DNA of 64,000 nucleotides from Solirubrobacterales bacterium (GTDB lineage Bacteria; Actinomycetota; Thermoleophilia; Solirubrobacterales; Solirubrobacteraceae). Shown in pieces: positions 41,496-50,663 of the stretch. How positions within the stretch are numbered: the stretch's first letter is position 1; each line of letters starts with the position of its first letter. The stretch spans positions 1-64,000 of the forward strand of contig JAPLCJ010000047.1 in assembly GCA_026392255.1 (NCBI GenBank), written 5' to 3'. A model generated the notes under the pieces. The model was given only the letters and a program-made list of their open reading frames with translations, was not told the origin of the DNA and ran no database searches. The translations under genes were made by a program, and so were the position numbers.

Positions 41496-42020
41496 TTAGC
41501 CTCCGCCGTTCTCTCCGGAGCCTGGGCGTGGAGCGCCGACCTTTCCATGCCATGCTGCCTTGGCGCCTGAGTGCCCGGCCTGGACAATCCAAACTGTTGT
41601 CAGTGTGCCGAACAGGACAAGGCCGACGGTGATCAGTGTTCCCATCCATTTAGGAGAGAGGAAGTCCTTCAGGAAACCGCTCTTGATGGTCTCGTTGACG
41701 ACGACAAGTTCACGCACGCCCCAGACCAGCAGAGCACCCGCGAAGAGGATCGCAAAATTTCGTGCCATCTCACCCAACTGCTGGTGGTTGGAAACGAGCT
41801 GAGACTCCTGGACACGCTCCTGGAGCCACTCGCCGCTCTGAGTGGCGAGGATGGCGGTAAAGGCACCGATCCCGCCGAGGACGACTGTTGGGTAGATCAG
41901 GGCGCTTCGCCAGCTGGGCCTGACAAGACAGAGAATCACGCCAACCAGCGCGAGAGGAAGCAGAACCACTGATGCGTGGACGATCAGGGGGTGGCTAGGT
42001 ATTCCAAAGATCTCGTTCAT
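41496..42020 (-). CDS. DUF2231 membrane protein
   Basis: A 174-residue protein with the DUF2231 start GIPSHPLIVHASVVLLPLA and four membrane segments, plus a Gly-rich tail (GAPRPGSGENGGG). The N-terminal HPxxVH-like pair of His residues is conserved in the family and may bind haem or metal, but the function is not established. GGAG precedes the ATG at good spacing. Confidence 0.85.
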   Translation of the reverse strand: MNEIFGIPSHPLIVHASVVLLPLALVGVILCLVRPSWRSALIYPTVVLGGIGAFTAILATQSGEWLQERVQESQLVSNHQQLGEMARNFAILFAGALLVWGVRELVVVNETIKSGFLKDFLSPKWMGTLITVGLVLFGTLTTVWIVQAGHSGAKAAWHGKVGAPRPGSGENGGG

Positions 42021-42233
42021 GCGGTTCTCCGTTGCTAGTTGCGGTTGGGGATAGTCATTCTTTCGACGAGACTTGCGAAAACCCTAAGAGTGAGGAAATG
42101 AGGGTCTTGGACCGGCTGCCCCAGCCGCCGTCACTCCGAGCATGGAGGAGCCGGCGTACGATTGCCAGATGGGCACCGCTTACCACGCGAGAACGCTTAC
42201 TCCTCTTCCCCTGACAGGACGGGTCGGGTCGAG

Positions 42234-43067
42234 ATGATGGGTCCTCAGGTACTTGCTGAAGGGGCGCTCAATGGGCAGGTGGCCGTGGTCACCGGCGGCG
42301 GGACTAACCTCGGGCTTGCCGCAGCGCAGGAACTCGCGGCTTGTGGCGCGTCAGTTGTTATCGCCGGGCGTCGTGAGGAAGTCCTAGCCCAGGCAGTCAC
42401 TCGTATTGGTGGCGACTCGAGCTTTGTTGTGGCGGATATCCGCGAGGACTCAGGCGCGCAAGCAATCGTTACCAGTGCGCTGGAAAGGCACGGACGGCTC
42501 GACCTCCTCCTCAACAATGCGGGCGGTCAGTTCTGGGCCCCAGCGGAGGGCATCAGCACCAATGGCTTCGCGGCGGTTCGGCGTTTGAATGTTGAGGGAA
42601 GCCTCCGCATGTGCGAGACCGCGTGGGAGTTAGCAATGAGGATTCAAGGGTCGGGGACAATCATCAACACGACAGTTTCTCCCCATACGGGAATGCCCGG
42701 CATGGCACACACCGGGGCTGCGCGGGCGGCGGTGGAGTCCCTCACTAAGGATCTAGCTAGCCAATGGAGTTCAGACGGTGTGGCCGTGGTGGCGCTTGCT
42801 CTCGGTCGATTGGCGACCGAATCACTGAAGAAGTACCCGGAGCCGATCTGGCGGACCGCGCAGCAGACCGTGCCACTCCAGCGCTTGGGCTCGATGGCCG
42901 ACTACGGGTCACTAGTGACTTTGCTTGCGGGCCCGTTAGGCCGCGGGCTTTCGGGAACAGTCATTGACCTTGATGGGGGGCTTGCCAACTGGCATGGCGT
43001 CTGGCCACCGGACGAGACAGGTCACGAGGACGGGCTTGTCCCCACGGAGCAACGCCCAGCGGGCTGA
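42234..43067 (+). CDS. Atypical SDR, 2,4-dienoyl-/trans-2-enoyl-CoA reductase-like
   Basis: A 277-residue SDR with TGGGTNLGLAAA (cofactor), NNAGGQF and, where classical SDRs have YxxxK, GMAHTGAARAAVESLTKDL. Replacement of Tyr by His-Thr-Gly and of Lys by Arg is typical of the DECR/PECR branch (motif HSGAARAGV) acting on enoyl-CoA. The start is ATG 42234 or 42237. A role in unsaturated acyl-CoA metabolism is likely. It is monocistronic. Confidence 0.82.
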   Translation: MMGPQVLAEGALNGQVAVVTGGGTNLGLAAAQELAACGASVVIAGRREEVLAQAVTRIGGDSSFVVADIREDSGAQAIVTSALERHGRLDLLLNNAGGQFWAPAEGISTNGFAAVRRLNVEGSLRMCETAWELAMRIQGSGTIINTTVSPHTGMPGMAHTGAARAAVESLTKDLASQWSSDGVAVVALALGRLATESLKKYPEPIWRTAQQTVPLQRLGSMADYGSLVTLLAGPLGRGLSGTVIDLDGGLANWHGVWPPDETGHEDGLVPTEQRPAG

Positions 43068-43118
43068 TCCTGCCCGTTGCTGTGGAAGGTGGTTTTGGGG
43101 AGTAGCGTGATTAGGGAC

Positions 43119-43841
43119 ATGAGTTCACAAGGCCACTATCACCCCAACGAAGAGGAGATTGAGCGCAGCGTTGAGGCTCCGCTCGCCGTCCTAGTTGTCG
43201 TCGCCCTACAGGTGATGCTTGCGTCGGTCAGCCTCGAACGGGGCTGGTCACTTTGGCATCTCCCAGGCTGGGTTTGGCTTATCCCAATAGTTCCTGAGGT
43301 ACTTCTGGTCGGTGCTTTGGTAGTACATCGACGCCGGTCGGTGGCGATCGTTGACGGTATGCGTCGGGTAGCTTCCTTGATGCTTGTCGGCGTCGTTGCA
43401 GTCACCAACTTTCTCGCACTAGTGATGTTGATCGGGTCGCTCCTGTCACACCAAACCCACAGCGGTGCCGAGCTCCTCCTCAAGGGACTGACAATCTGGG
43501 GTACAAACGTCGTTACCTTCGGGCTCTTCTATTGGGAGATGGACGGGGGTGGGCCGGACGAGCGGATCGCGACCGAGTGGCAGCGCGACTTGCCCGGCTT
43601 CAAGGAGCGCGACTTTCAGTTCCCACAAATGGAAAACCCTCAAATAACTGGGGAAGGCCACACGTGGCGGACTCACCTCGTCGACTATGTGTTTCTCTCC
43701 TTCACTAACTCGATCGCCTTCAGCCCAACTGATGCGATGCCGATCAGTCACCGGGCCAAGCTTTTGATGATGGGCGAGGCGAGTATCTCCGCTGTCACCG
43801 TGCTGCTGGTTGCTGCCCGCGCGGTCAACATCCTTCACTAG
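43119..43841 (+). CDS. Conserved membrane protein, unknown
   Basis: About 240 residues with six hydrophobic segments, including PLAVLVVVALQVMLASVSL and LMLVGVVAVTNFLALVMLIGSL. A cytoplasmic loop has WEMDGGGPDERI and FQFPQME, followed by HLVDYVFLSFTNSIAFSPTDAMP. The FYWEMDGGGP and SPTDAMPxS motifs look like signatures of a conserved actinobacterial family of membrane proteins. I cannot name a function. ATG 43119 chosen; a longer frame from 43077 is less likely. Confidence 0.75.
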   Translation: MSSQGHYHPNEEEIERSVEAPLAVLVVVALQVMLASVSLERGWSLWHLPGWVWLIPIVPEVLLVGALVVHRRRSVAIVDGMRRVASLMLVGVVAVTNFLALVMLIGSLLSHQTHSGAELLLKGLTIWGTNVVTFGLFYWEMDGGGPDERIATEWQRDLPGFKERDFQFPQMENPQITGEGHTWRTHLVDYVFLSFTNSIAFSPTDAMPISHRAKLLMMGEASISAVTVLLVAARAVNILH

Positions 43842-43899
43842 TCCAGCGCGCGAAGCCTCCGTCCGGTGGTCGCCGGTAGACTCAACTGCGGTTCGTCAT

Positions 43900-43970
43900 G
43901 CGGGCGAGGTGTTGTGGTTGCACAGGAGCCTTCCAAGCTCTTAGGGCGGGTTCGATTCCCGTCGCCCGCT
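43900..43970 (+). tRNA. tRNA-Gly (anticodon TCC)
   Basis: A 71-nt tRNA: acceptor GCGGGCG/CGCCCGC, anticodon stem GGAGC/GCTCT with loop CTTCCAA, T-arm GCGGGTTCGATTCCCGT, discriminator T as expected for Gly. It decodes GGA. It sits 10 bp upstream of tRNA-Pro. Confidence 0.92.
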
Positions 43971-43980
43971 TTAGGATCAT

Positions 43981-44054
43981 CGGGGCGTGGCGCAGTCTGG
44001 TAGCGCACCCGGCTGGGGGCCGGGCGGTCGCAGGTTCAAATCCTGCCGCCCCGA
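43981..44054 (+). tRNA. tRNA-Pro (anticodon GGG)
   Basis: A 74-nt tRNA: acceptor CGGGGCG/CGCCCCG, D-arm GCGCAGTCTGGTAGCGC, anticodon stem CCCGG/CCGGG with loop CTGGGGG, T-arm GCAGGTTCAAATCCTGC, discriminator A. It probably shares a transcript with tRNA-Gly. Confidence 0.93.
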
Positions 44055-44078
44055 CTCAGGAGGGCGAGGCCAACCCAT

Positions 44079-44390
44079 TTAGCCGACGGGGAGTCCGTGC
44101 GCGTAATAGACCGCGTGCGTCGTTGTTGACGCGTGGCGGTGGGCGGCGAGCTCGCGGTACTCAGGCGAGTTCCACCAGCCTTGGAGAGCTTCCTCGGATG
44201 GGAATTGGATCATCACGGTGCGGCCTGCGGCGTGATCACCCTCAAGGATGACTGGGTTGTCGTCGAATGTCACAAACTGTCCGCCGTGTGCCTTGAGTAT
44301 CGGGAAGAATCCCTTCTCGTAGACGCGGTAGCCATCTGGATCATTGACTGTGAAGTGTGCGATGAAGTGAACGCCGGGGGATTCAGACAT
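44079..44390 (-). CDS. DUF1330-family protein
   Basis: A 103-residue ferredoxin-like-fold protein with FTVNDPDGYRVYEKGFFPIL, an alternating strand/helix pattern and RTVMIQFPSEEALQGWWNSPEY, which matches DUF1330 (family pattern xxDPxxYxxY...xFPSxExAxxWYxSPEY). The function is not established. It diverges from the quinone-oxidoreductase-like gene. Confidence 0.9.
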   Translation of the reverse strand: MSESPGVHFIAHFTVNDPDGYRVYEKGFFPILKAHGGQFVTFDDNPVILEGDHAAGRTVMIQFPSEEALQGWWNSPEYRELAAHRHASTTTHAVYYAHGLPVG

Positions 44391-44441
44391 GAATGAGTGG
44401 CCTTTCGGTTAGTGACGATTGAGCGTACTAAGCTGCCAACG

Positions 44442-45416
44442 ATGCGCGCACAACAGATCTCAGAACTAGGCGGACCGGACTCACTCACACTCGTTGATCT
44501 GCCTGACCCAGTTGCCGATGCTGGGTCAGTGTTGATTGAGGTTTATGCAGCAGGCGTCAGCTTCCCAGACCTACTCCTCACCCAAGGGCTTTACCAAATG
44601 AAGCCGGAGCTTCCTTTTGTACCAGGAGTTGATGTTTCAGGAGTAGTGATCACCGCGCCAGAAGGGTCCGACCTCAAGCCTGGGGATCGCGTCGCCGCCA
44701 TGACAGGGCTGGGTGGGTTCGCGCAGCTCGCAGCCGCTCCTGCCATGCTCACGTTTGCGATCCCCGACACACTCTCCTTTGAGGCTGCCGCTGGGTTTGT
44801 GATGAACCACCACACCGCGGTCTTCGCCCTTCAGCGACGCGGTGAGTTGAAGGCAGGGGAGACCGTGCTCATCCTCGGGGCTGGCGGCGGCGTAGGGACA
44901 GCCGCCATCCAAGTGGCACATGCGATTGGCGCGAGGGTGATTGCTGTTGCCTCAAGCGACGCAACGCGCGCGGCCGCGACGGCAGCCGGGGCTGAGACAG
45001 TTCTTGACGGGGCAGCGGACTGGGGCCCGCAGGTCAAAGAGTTGACAGGTGGGCGTGGGGTTGATGTGGTTGTTGACCCGGTCGGCGGCGACGCTTTCAC
45101 TGCCGGGCTGCGTTCTCTTGCCCCTGAGGGCCGCCTGCTCGTAATCGGTTTCGCAGCAGGCTCAATCCCTGAGATCGCTGCCAACCGGATCCTTCTGCGC
45201 AATGTCTCAGTGGTTGGCGTGAACTGGGGTGGCTACATCGCGGGGCACCCTTCCTATGCGGCTGAGGCAGCAGCCCAGCTAGCCGAATGGCTCGATCAGG
45301 GCCTGATCCGTCCAGAGGTTGGCCTTACCTACTCCTTTGAGGATTCGGCCCAAGCATTGCGTGATCTGGGTGACCGCAAGGCTGTTGCCAAGTCTGTGAT
45401 TCGCGTTAAGGACTGA
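44442..45416 (+). CDS. MDR-family NADPH:quinone oxidoreductase
   Basis: A 324-residue zinc-free MDR with PFVPGVDVSGVV, LGAGGGVGTAAIQVA (cofactor site) and VDVVVDPVGGDAF, ending in KAVAKSVIRV. The order matches QOR/NADPH2:quinone reductase-like proteins. TACTAA is 10 bp upstream of the ATG. It converges with egtD and overlaps it by 11 bp. Confidence 0.88.
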   Translation: MRAQQISELGGPDSLTLVDLPDPVADAGSVLIEVYAAGVSFPDLLLTQGLYQMKPELPFVPGVDVSGVVITAPEGSDLKPGDRVAAMTGLGGFAQLAAAPAMLTFAIPDTLSFEAAAGFVMNHHTAVFALQRRGELKAGETVLILGAGGGVGTAAIQVAHAIGARVIAVASSDATRAAATAAGAETVLDGAADWGPQVKELTGGRGVDVVVDPVGGDAFTAGLRSLAPEGRLLVIGFAAGSIPEIAANRILLRNVSVVGVNWGGYIAGHPSYAAEAAAQLAEWLDQGLIRPEVGLTYSFEDSAQALRDLGDRKAVAKSVIRVKD

Positions 45417-46410
45417 GCTGGGGATGACTCAGCGATAGGGCGAACTGGCCTGCGCTGTCAGTCTCAAACCAGGCAAGCTCGAGTCCAGCGCCGGCTAGGT
45501 CCTGCTCAAGCCGCTCCGGCGTGAATTTGGCGCTCACCTCGGTCAGGATTTCCTCGCCCGCCTCAAAGACCACCCTGAGGGCGCTGAGGTTCTTAATTGT
45601 CACTTCCTGAGCCAGGGTTGACCGCAGACGCATCTCGATCTGCTCCTCCTGCTCGTTGTAGAGGGCAATGTGTTCGAAAGAGTTGAGATCAAAATCAGCG
45701 TCGAGCTCCCGGTTGATCACTTGGAGCACGTTGCGATTGAAGGCTGCGGTGACCCCCTGCGAGTCGTCATATGCGGCTTCCAGTGGCGCGCGGTCCTTGA
45801 CGAGGTCAGTGCCTAGCAGGAGGTAATCGGTTGGCCGCAGGGCCGCGCTGATCCCCGCGAGGAGATCGGCCCTATCGGCCCCAATGAAGTTGCCGACAGT
45901 TCCGCCCAACAAGGCCACGATTCGCGGTCCCTCGCTTGCCGGGACAGCGTCCATGTGTCGCAGAAAGTCCCCGGCAACACCGTGAACCTTGAGCCCCGGG
46001 TATTCGTCTGCGATTGCTTCGCATACCTGCCGAAGCTGTTGCTCGGCCACGTCCATCGGGACGTACGTATCTAGTGTTCCGGCTTCGGATAGAGCCGTCA
46101 GAAGTACCCGAGTCTTGTCGGCACTTCCGGCGCCAAGCTCCACCAACTCTGTCGCCCCTGTCAGTTGAGCGATCTGGGCAGATTGCGTGACAAGGATCTC
46201 CCTTTCAGCGCGGGTTGGGTAGTACTCGGGAAGGTCGCAGATCTGGTCAAACAGCTCCGCTCCTACCGAGTCGTAGAAGTGCTTTGGTGGAAGTGTCTTA
46301 GGGCTTGCGCTGAGCCCGGCAAGGACGTCGTCAGCGAGGGTCCGCTGGCTGGTGTCGGCGAGTAGCGTCGTGACTGTTATGTCAGGAGCTGTGTCGGGTA
46401 GAGGTGTCAT
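45406..46410 (-). CDS. egtD: L-histidine N-alpha-methyltransferase EgtD
   Basis: A 334-residue protein with PPKHFYDSVGAELFDQI, LPEYYPTRAE, SAM site LVELGAGSADKTRVLL and LLLGTDLVKD, the usual EgtD pattern. It trimethylates histidine to hercynine, the first step of ergothioneine synthesis. It overlaps egtB by 4 bp. No egtA, egtC or egtE is present in this window, suggesting the reduced two-gene pathway or genes elsewhere. Confidence 0.94.
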   Translation of the reverse strand: MTPLPDTAPDITVTTLLADTSQRTLADDVLAGLSASPKTLPPKHFYDSVGAELFDQICDLPEYYPTRAEREILVTQSAQIAQLTGATELVELGAGSADKTRVLLTALSEAGTLDTYVPMDVAEQQLRQVCEAIADEYPGLKVHGVAGDFLRHMDAVPASEGPRIVALLGGTVGNFIGADRADLLAGISAALRPTDYLLLGTDLVKDRAPLEAAYDDSQGVTAAFNRNVLQVINRELDADFDLNSFEHIALYNEQEEQIEMRLRSTLAQEVTIKNLSALRVVFEAGEEILTEVSAKFTPERLEQDLAGAGLELAWFETDSAGQFALSLSHPQLSP

Positions 46411-47519
46411 GCGTCAGCAGCTAGCCGCAGGCCGGAGAAGATCTGACGTCTTTGGGGAAGATCCCAGTTGCGGAATGTGGTGGTTGCAACCCGGGGCGAA
46501 CTTGCCCACGAGCCGCCCCGAAGCACTCTGTACTGATCGCCAAAGAACACCTCTGAGTACTCGCGGTAGGGGAAAGCTTGAAAGCTGGGATATCCACCAA
46601 AGGTGCTTGACGTCCATTCCCACCCATAGCCCGTTCCGTCGAGCAGGCCTGCTGCAGCTGCGACCTCCCACTCATGCTCTGCTGGAAGTCGACAGTCAGA
46701 GAACCGTGCAAAGGCCTCGGCTTCGTGAAACGAGATATTGGCAACTGGTGCTGCAGGCTCCCCGGTGTCCCAGCGGAGCGGCGCCGTGACATCGGCGTCT
46801 GTGCGCCACGCCCATCCTTCTGGTGACCACAGCTCCTCGCGGAGATACCCGTCGGAGTTGATGAACTCTGCCCAGCTCTGATTATTGACGGGGCTGCTCG
46901 CTATCGCGAATGAGGCAAGAACGACGGTGTGACGTGGCCGCTCGTTGTCATAGGCAAAGCAGTCGTTGTCTGCCCCAATCCAATTCTCGCCGGCGGGGAC
47001 AACGACGGACGGACGGTCGGTGCCTGATACGGCCTCATGTCCGCTGGGCGGCTCGTCTGAGGGGAGCAGTCTGCCAAGAGCCATTGTCTGACGCATGGTC
47101 TCTGTGTGCTGAAGCTCATGCCGTATGACCATCTCGTGAAAGAACTCATGGGCGCCTAGTCGCCTGGTGCCCTCAGCGACTCGGGCCCGGACGGCTGCCA
47201 GATAATCAAGGGCTTCGGTGTACGTGAGCAGTCCTAGGTCACCACGGACCTCCCGGGGTGTCTCAAATGCGTCATAGAGGGCTGCTAGTTCGGGCTGAAG
47301 CAGATCCATCCCGAAGGTCCGATGGGAGAGCCAAAGGTCTTCGTATGCTGCGATATGGCCTAAGTCCCAGGCCAAGGGGCTCATCAGTGGGTCAATGACA
47401 CGTTCCATGTCAAATGTGGTGATCTGAGCAACAAGGTCCAGCGTTTGGAGTCGTGCCGCGTCCAACTCGGAGAGTAGGTCCTCGCTTCCGACTGATGTAC
47501 TTGGCTGTGTGGCTGACAT
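46407..47519 (-). CDS. egtB: EgtB-type hercynine oxygenase (sulfoxide synthase)
   Basis: A 370-residue protein: N-terminal DinB-like helical bundle with iron ligands DLGHIAAYEDLW and RHELQHTETM (H-x3-H), then an FGE-sulfatase-like domain with VPAGENWIGADND, LPAEHEWEVAAA, GYGWEWTSS and VLRGGSW. Length and motifs fit EgtB, which joins hercynine to cysteine or gamma-glutamylcysteine. TAGAGT lies 9 bp before the ATG. It is the first gene of the egtB-egtD operon. Which thiol donor it uses cannot be read. Confidence 0.93.
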   Translation of the reverse strand: MSATQPSTSVGSEDLLSELDAARLQTLDLVAQITTFDMERVIDPLMSPLAWDLGHIAAYEDLWLSHRTFGMDLLQPELAALYDAFETPREVRGDLGLLTYTEALDYLAAVRARVAEGTRRLGAHEFFHEMVIRHELQHTETMRQTMALGRLLPSDEPPSGHEAVSGTDRPSVVVPAGENWIGADNDCFAYDNERPRHTVVLASFAIASSPVNNQSWAEFINSDGYLREELWSPEGWAWRTDADVTAPLRWDTGEPAAPVANISFHEAEAFARFSDCRLPAEHEWEVAAAAGLLDGTGYGWEWTSSTFGGYPSFQAFPYREYSEVFFGDQYRVLRGGSWASSPRVATTTFRNWDLPQRRQIFSGLRLAADA

Positions 47520-47571
47520 TAACTAGCCACTCTAACTTCGACTGCTGTCAGCGGCTAGGCTTCCCAACCCC

Positions 47572-47958
47572 ATGCGATTGATCAAATTTCTCTGCGGACC
47601 GTTCTTCATCTTTGCGGGAGTCATGCACTTCGTACGGCCCGACTTCTACCTTCAGATCATGCCGCCATGGCTGCCCGCTCACGAGCTAATGAATTACGCC
47701 AGCGGGGCTGCTGAGGTTGCTGGTGGCGCAGCCCTGATGTCCCCCGACCCAAAGGTGCGCAGGGCGGGAGGTTGGTTCACGCTGTTGACCTTGCTGGCTG
47801 TTTACCCGGCCAACATTCACATGGCACTGAATGCTGAGGACTACCCCAATGTTCCTGGTGGTCAAATGGGACTACTTGTCAGATTGCCTTTTCAAGCTGT
47901 CTTTGCAGCGTGGGTCTGGAGCGCGATGAATCGCGGCCGGACTAGCTCTGAAAGCTAG
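47572..47958 (+). CDS. DoxX-family small membrane protein
   Basis: A 128-residue protein with four membrane segments and the DoxX pattern: FIFAGVMHFVRPDFYLQIMPPWLP, then EVAGGAALM and NIHMALN. DoxX proteins are linked to thiol/redox stress, which would suit the ergothioneine genes that diverge from it (52-bp gap). Exact role unknown. Confidence 0.85.
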   Translation: MRLIKFLCGPFFIFAGVMHFVRPDFYLQIMPPWLPAHELMNYASGAAEVAGGAALMSPDPKVRRAGGWFTLLTLLAVYPANIHMALNAEDYPNVPGGQMGLLVRLPFQAVFAAWVWSAMNRGRTSSES

Positions 47959-47978
47959 GCGTTTCTGCTCCCCGCGGC

Positions 47979-49220
47979 CTAAGAGGCACGGGGCCCCAAG
48001 GTGACCGGAAGCGCCTTGAGCTGATTTACAAACCCGGAGATGACCTGCGTCGGTGCCCCGTTGAGTTCCATCGCTGGATAGCGAGAGAAGGTTTCCTCCA
48101 GAAGGATCTTCAGCTCAAGGCGTGCGAGCGCTGAGCCAAGGCAGAAGTGTCGCCCGCCCGCACCAAAGGACTGGTGGGTTGGGTTGCGCTCGACGTCAAA
48201 CTCATCGGCTCGCTCAAACTCGTCCTCATCGCGCCCGGCTCCGATGTACCACATGACAACCTTGTCGCCTTCCTTGATCTCCTGCCCGTTGATGACCGTG
48301 TCCTTGGTCGCTGTACGGCGGAAGTGAGCGAACGCGGGGAACATTCTCAGTGATTCCTCGACGGTGCTGGGGACAAGGTCCATGTTTGCCAGGAGCTTGG
48401 CCTTCTGGTCTGGGTTCTCAAGCAGGGCCCTAACCGCACTTGAGAATGTTGACTTAGTGCTGTCGTTCCCCGCTGCCATCAGTAGGAAGAACCCCATGAT
48501 GATCTCGTGGTCCTCAAGCTTCTCGCCGTCAACCTCGGCGTGGACTAGGACACTGGTGAGGTCCTCGGTCGGGTTCTCGCGGCGGGCGTTGACCAGTGCT
48601 TGAGCTTTCTCGAAGACGAGCGGCATGTCGCGCTCCATGATTGATTGCAGGCCTTCGGGGTTCACATCGAGATCATTGGCGGCGAGGATCGTGTTGATCA
48701 GCTCTGACCAGATCAGAACATCCTCATCTGCAATGCCCATGAAGCCGCAGATCACGCGGGCAACGACCGGTTGGGCAATGTCGTGGACGACATCGCACGT
48801 CTCTTGGTCGTCGAGCTTGTCCAGCTCCTCGCGCACGATTTGACGGATTTCGTCCTCGTGCATCGCAATGCGCTTCGGGGTGAAGCCGCGCTGGAAGAGC
48901 GCTTTAAGTCGATCGTGCTTGGGCGGGTCCATCGCAATGAACATGCTCTGCATAAGCTCGAGTGGCAGTGCGCCAGTGGCTGCGAGTATGCCCCCGCGCT
49001 CTGAGGAAAAGGTTTCCCAGTCGCGGCTGACGGTCCTTAAGTCGTCGGCCTTGGTCAGCGACCAGAAGCCAGGCTCGTCGGGAAAGTCCAGCATGTCGGC
49101 CGTGAAGTGCACGGGGCATTCGTTGCGCAGTCGCTTGAAGAACTCGTAGGGAGGGCCATCAGCCCACATCTCCTCGTCGAACGCTGGCATCTCATCAAGT
49201 GGGATTTCCTTCTCTGACAT
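47979..49220 (-). CDS. Cytochrome P450
   Basis: A 413-residue P450: I-helix LLMAAGNDSTKS, ExxR in EESLRMFPAFAHFRRT, and haem-Cys loop FGAGGRHFCLGSALARLEL. It resembles bacterial soluble P450s of the CYP124/125/142-like group that hydroxylate lipids or steroids, but the substrate is unknown. AGAGGAG precedes the ATG. The ferredoxin and reductase at 28542-29920 could supply electrons. It ends near DoxX and diverges from the thiolase operon. Confidence 0.93.
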   Translation of the reverse strand: MSEKEIPLDEMPAFDEEMWADGPPYEFFKRLRNECPVHFTADMLDFPDEPGFWSLTKADDLRTVSRDWETFSSERGGILAATGALPLELMQSMFIAMDPPKHDRLKALFQRGFTPKRIAMHEDEIRQIVREELDKLDDQETCDVVHDIAQPVVARVICGFMGIADEDVLIWSELINTILAANDLDVNPEGLQSIMERDMPLVFEKAQALVNARRENPTEDLTSVLVHAEVDGEKLEDHEIIMGFFLLMAAGNDSTKSTFSSAVRALLENPDQKAKLLANMDLVPSTVEESLRMFPAFAHFRRTATKDTVINGQEIKEGDKVVMWYIGAGRDEDEFERADEFDVERNPTHQSFGAGGRHFCLGSALARLELKILLEETFSRYPAMELNGAPTQVISGFVNQLKALPVTLGPRAS

Positions 49221-49406
49221 CCGGCTCTCCTCTGAGTAGTGGCGACCACCTCGAACTTGACGGCTGCGTCAACTTTGGCGTGTTCACACTCTACCGATTG
49301 GGAAGACAGAAGTCACGGGCATGACGGTGTCAGCGACGTGTGGTCTGCGGTTTGGCCCCGAAGATTGCACTCGGGGCGCGATTCTGTGGCAGGCCGGGTA
49401 CCCTTG

Positions 49407-49422
49407 TTGACTCGTCAGTCAA
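49407..49422. promoter_or_regulatory. Palindromic operator of the thiolase-fadB operon
   Basis: TTGACTCGTCAGTCAA: perfect TTGACT/AGTCAA half-sites with a 4-bp centre, 21 bp upstream of the thiolase ATG in a 223-bp divergent region. The shape is typical of TetR-family operators on fatty-acid genes. TTGACT could also serve as a -35. Confidence 0.5.
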
Positions 49423-49443
49423 TAAGAGATCAGGAGTTAGACG

Positions 49444-50661
49444 ATGTCAAGCAGTGAAGCGCTGGTATTCGACGCAATCCGCACGCCCCGCGGCAAGGGC
49501 AAATTCAACGGATCCCTCCACGGCACCAAGCCAGTGGACCTCGTTGTTGGCCTCATGCACGAGATTCTCGCGCGTAACGACCAGCTGGACCCCAACGTGA
49601 TTGACGACGTTGTCCTCGGCTGCGTAACCCCGGTCGGCGACCAGGGTGCTGACATCGCCAAGACCGCTGCAATCAAGGCAGGTCTTCCTGACACGGTTGC
49701 CGGCGTTCAGCTCAATCGCTTCTGCGCATCAGGCCTTGAGGCAGTCAACATTGCAGCCCAGAAAGTTGCCTCCGGCTGGGAAGACATGGTCTTCGCTGGT
49801 GGTGTTGAGTCAATGTCACGTCTCCCAATGGGCTCAGACGGTGGCGCTTGGGCAATGGATCCAGAGACCAACTACGACACGTCTTTCGTCCCACAGGGCG
49901 TAAGCGCAGACCTGATCGCGACCATCGAGGGGTTCACCCGCGATGACGTTGATGCCTACGCCGTCCGTTCACAGGACCGCGCCTCGGCTGCGCAGGCTGA
50001 AGGTCGCTTCGCAAACTCTGTCGTTCCAGTGCTGGACATGAACGACCAAGTTGTCCTCGACAACGATGAGTTCATCCGCGCAGGTACGACAACCGAGACG
50101 CTCGGTGGACTCAAGCCATCGTTCGCAGCGATGGGCGAGATGGGCGGCTTCGACGCCGTTGCTCTCCAGAAGTTCCACTGGATCGAGAAGATCAACCACG
50201 TTCACACACCGGGTAACTCATCCGGCATCGTGGACGGCGCATCACTGGTCGCCATCGGTAACGCTGAGACCGGCGAGAAGATGGGCATGAAGCCACGTGC
50301 TCGCATCCTCGCCACCGCGCTCTCCGGTGACGATCCAACGATCATGCTCACAGGCCCAGCGCCGGCTGCCAAGAAGGCGCTTGCCAAGGCCGGAATCACC
50401 AAGGACGACCTTGATCTAGTGGAGATCAACGAGGCTTTTGCCGCCGTCGTTCTTCGCTTTGTGCGTGACATGGACCTCGACATGGAGAAGGTCAACGTCA
50501 ACGGTGGCGCAATCGCAATGGGGCATCCACTCGGAGCCACTGGCGCAATGATCCTCGGAACAATCATCGATGAACTCCATCGCACCGGTGGCCGCTACGG
50601 CCTCTGCACGCTCTGCGTCGGCGGCGGCATGGGCATCGCGACCGTAGTGGAGGCGATCTAA
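49444..50661 (+). CDS. Acetyl-CoA C-acyltransferase (thiolase)
   Basis: A 405-residue thiolase with the nucleophile in [12 protein letters not shown], base motifs [16 protein letters not shown] and [13 protein letters not shown] ribosome site (AGGAG) precedes the ATG. With fadB starting 3 bp later, it completes a beta-oxidation operon: the thiolase cleaves 3-ketoacyl-CoA made by FadB. The codon use in this pair appears smoother (more C-ending) than in neighbours, suggesting high expression; this is a visual impression. Confidence 0.93.
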   Translation: MSSSEALVFDAIRTPRGKGKFNGSLHGTKPVDLVVGLMHEILARNDQLDPNVIDDVVLGCVTPVGDQGADIAKTAAIKAGLPDTVAGVQLNRFCASGLEAVNIAAQKVASGWEDMVFAGGVESMSRLPMGSDGGAWAMDPETNYDTSFVPQGVSADLIATIEGFTRDDVDAYAVRSQDRASAAQAEGRFANSVVPVLDMNDQVVLDNDEFIRAGTTTETLGGLKPSFAAMGEMGGFDAVALQKFHWIEKINHVHTPGNSSGIVDGASLVAIGNAETGEKMGMKPRARILATALSGDDPTIMLTGPAPAAKKALAKAGITKDDLDLVEINEAFAAVVLRFVRDMDLDMEKVNVNGGAIAMGHPLGATGAMILGTIIDELHRTGGRYGLCTLCVGGGMGIATVVEAI

Positions 50662-50663
50662 AC

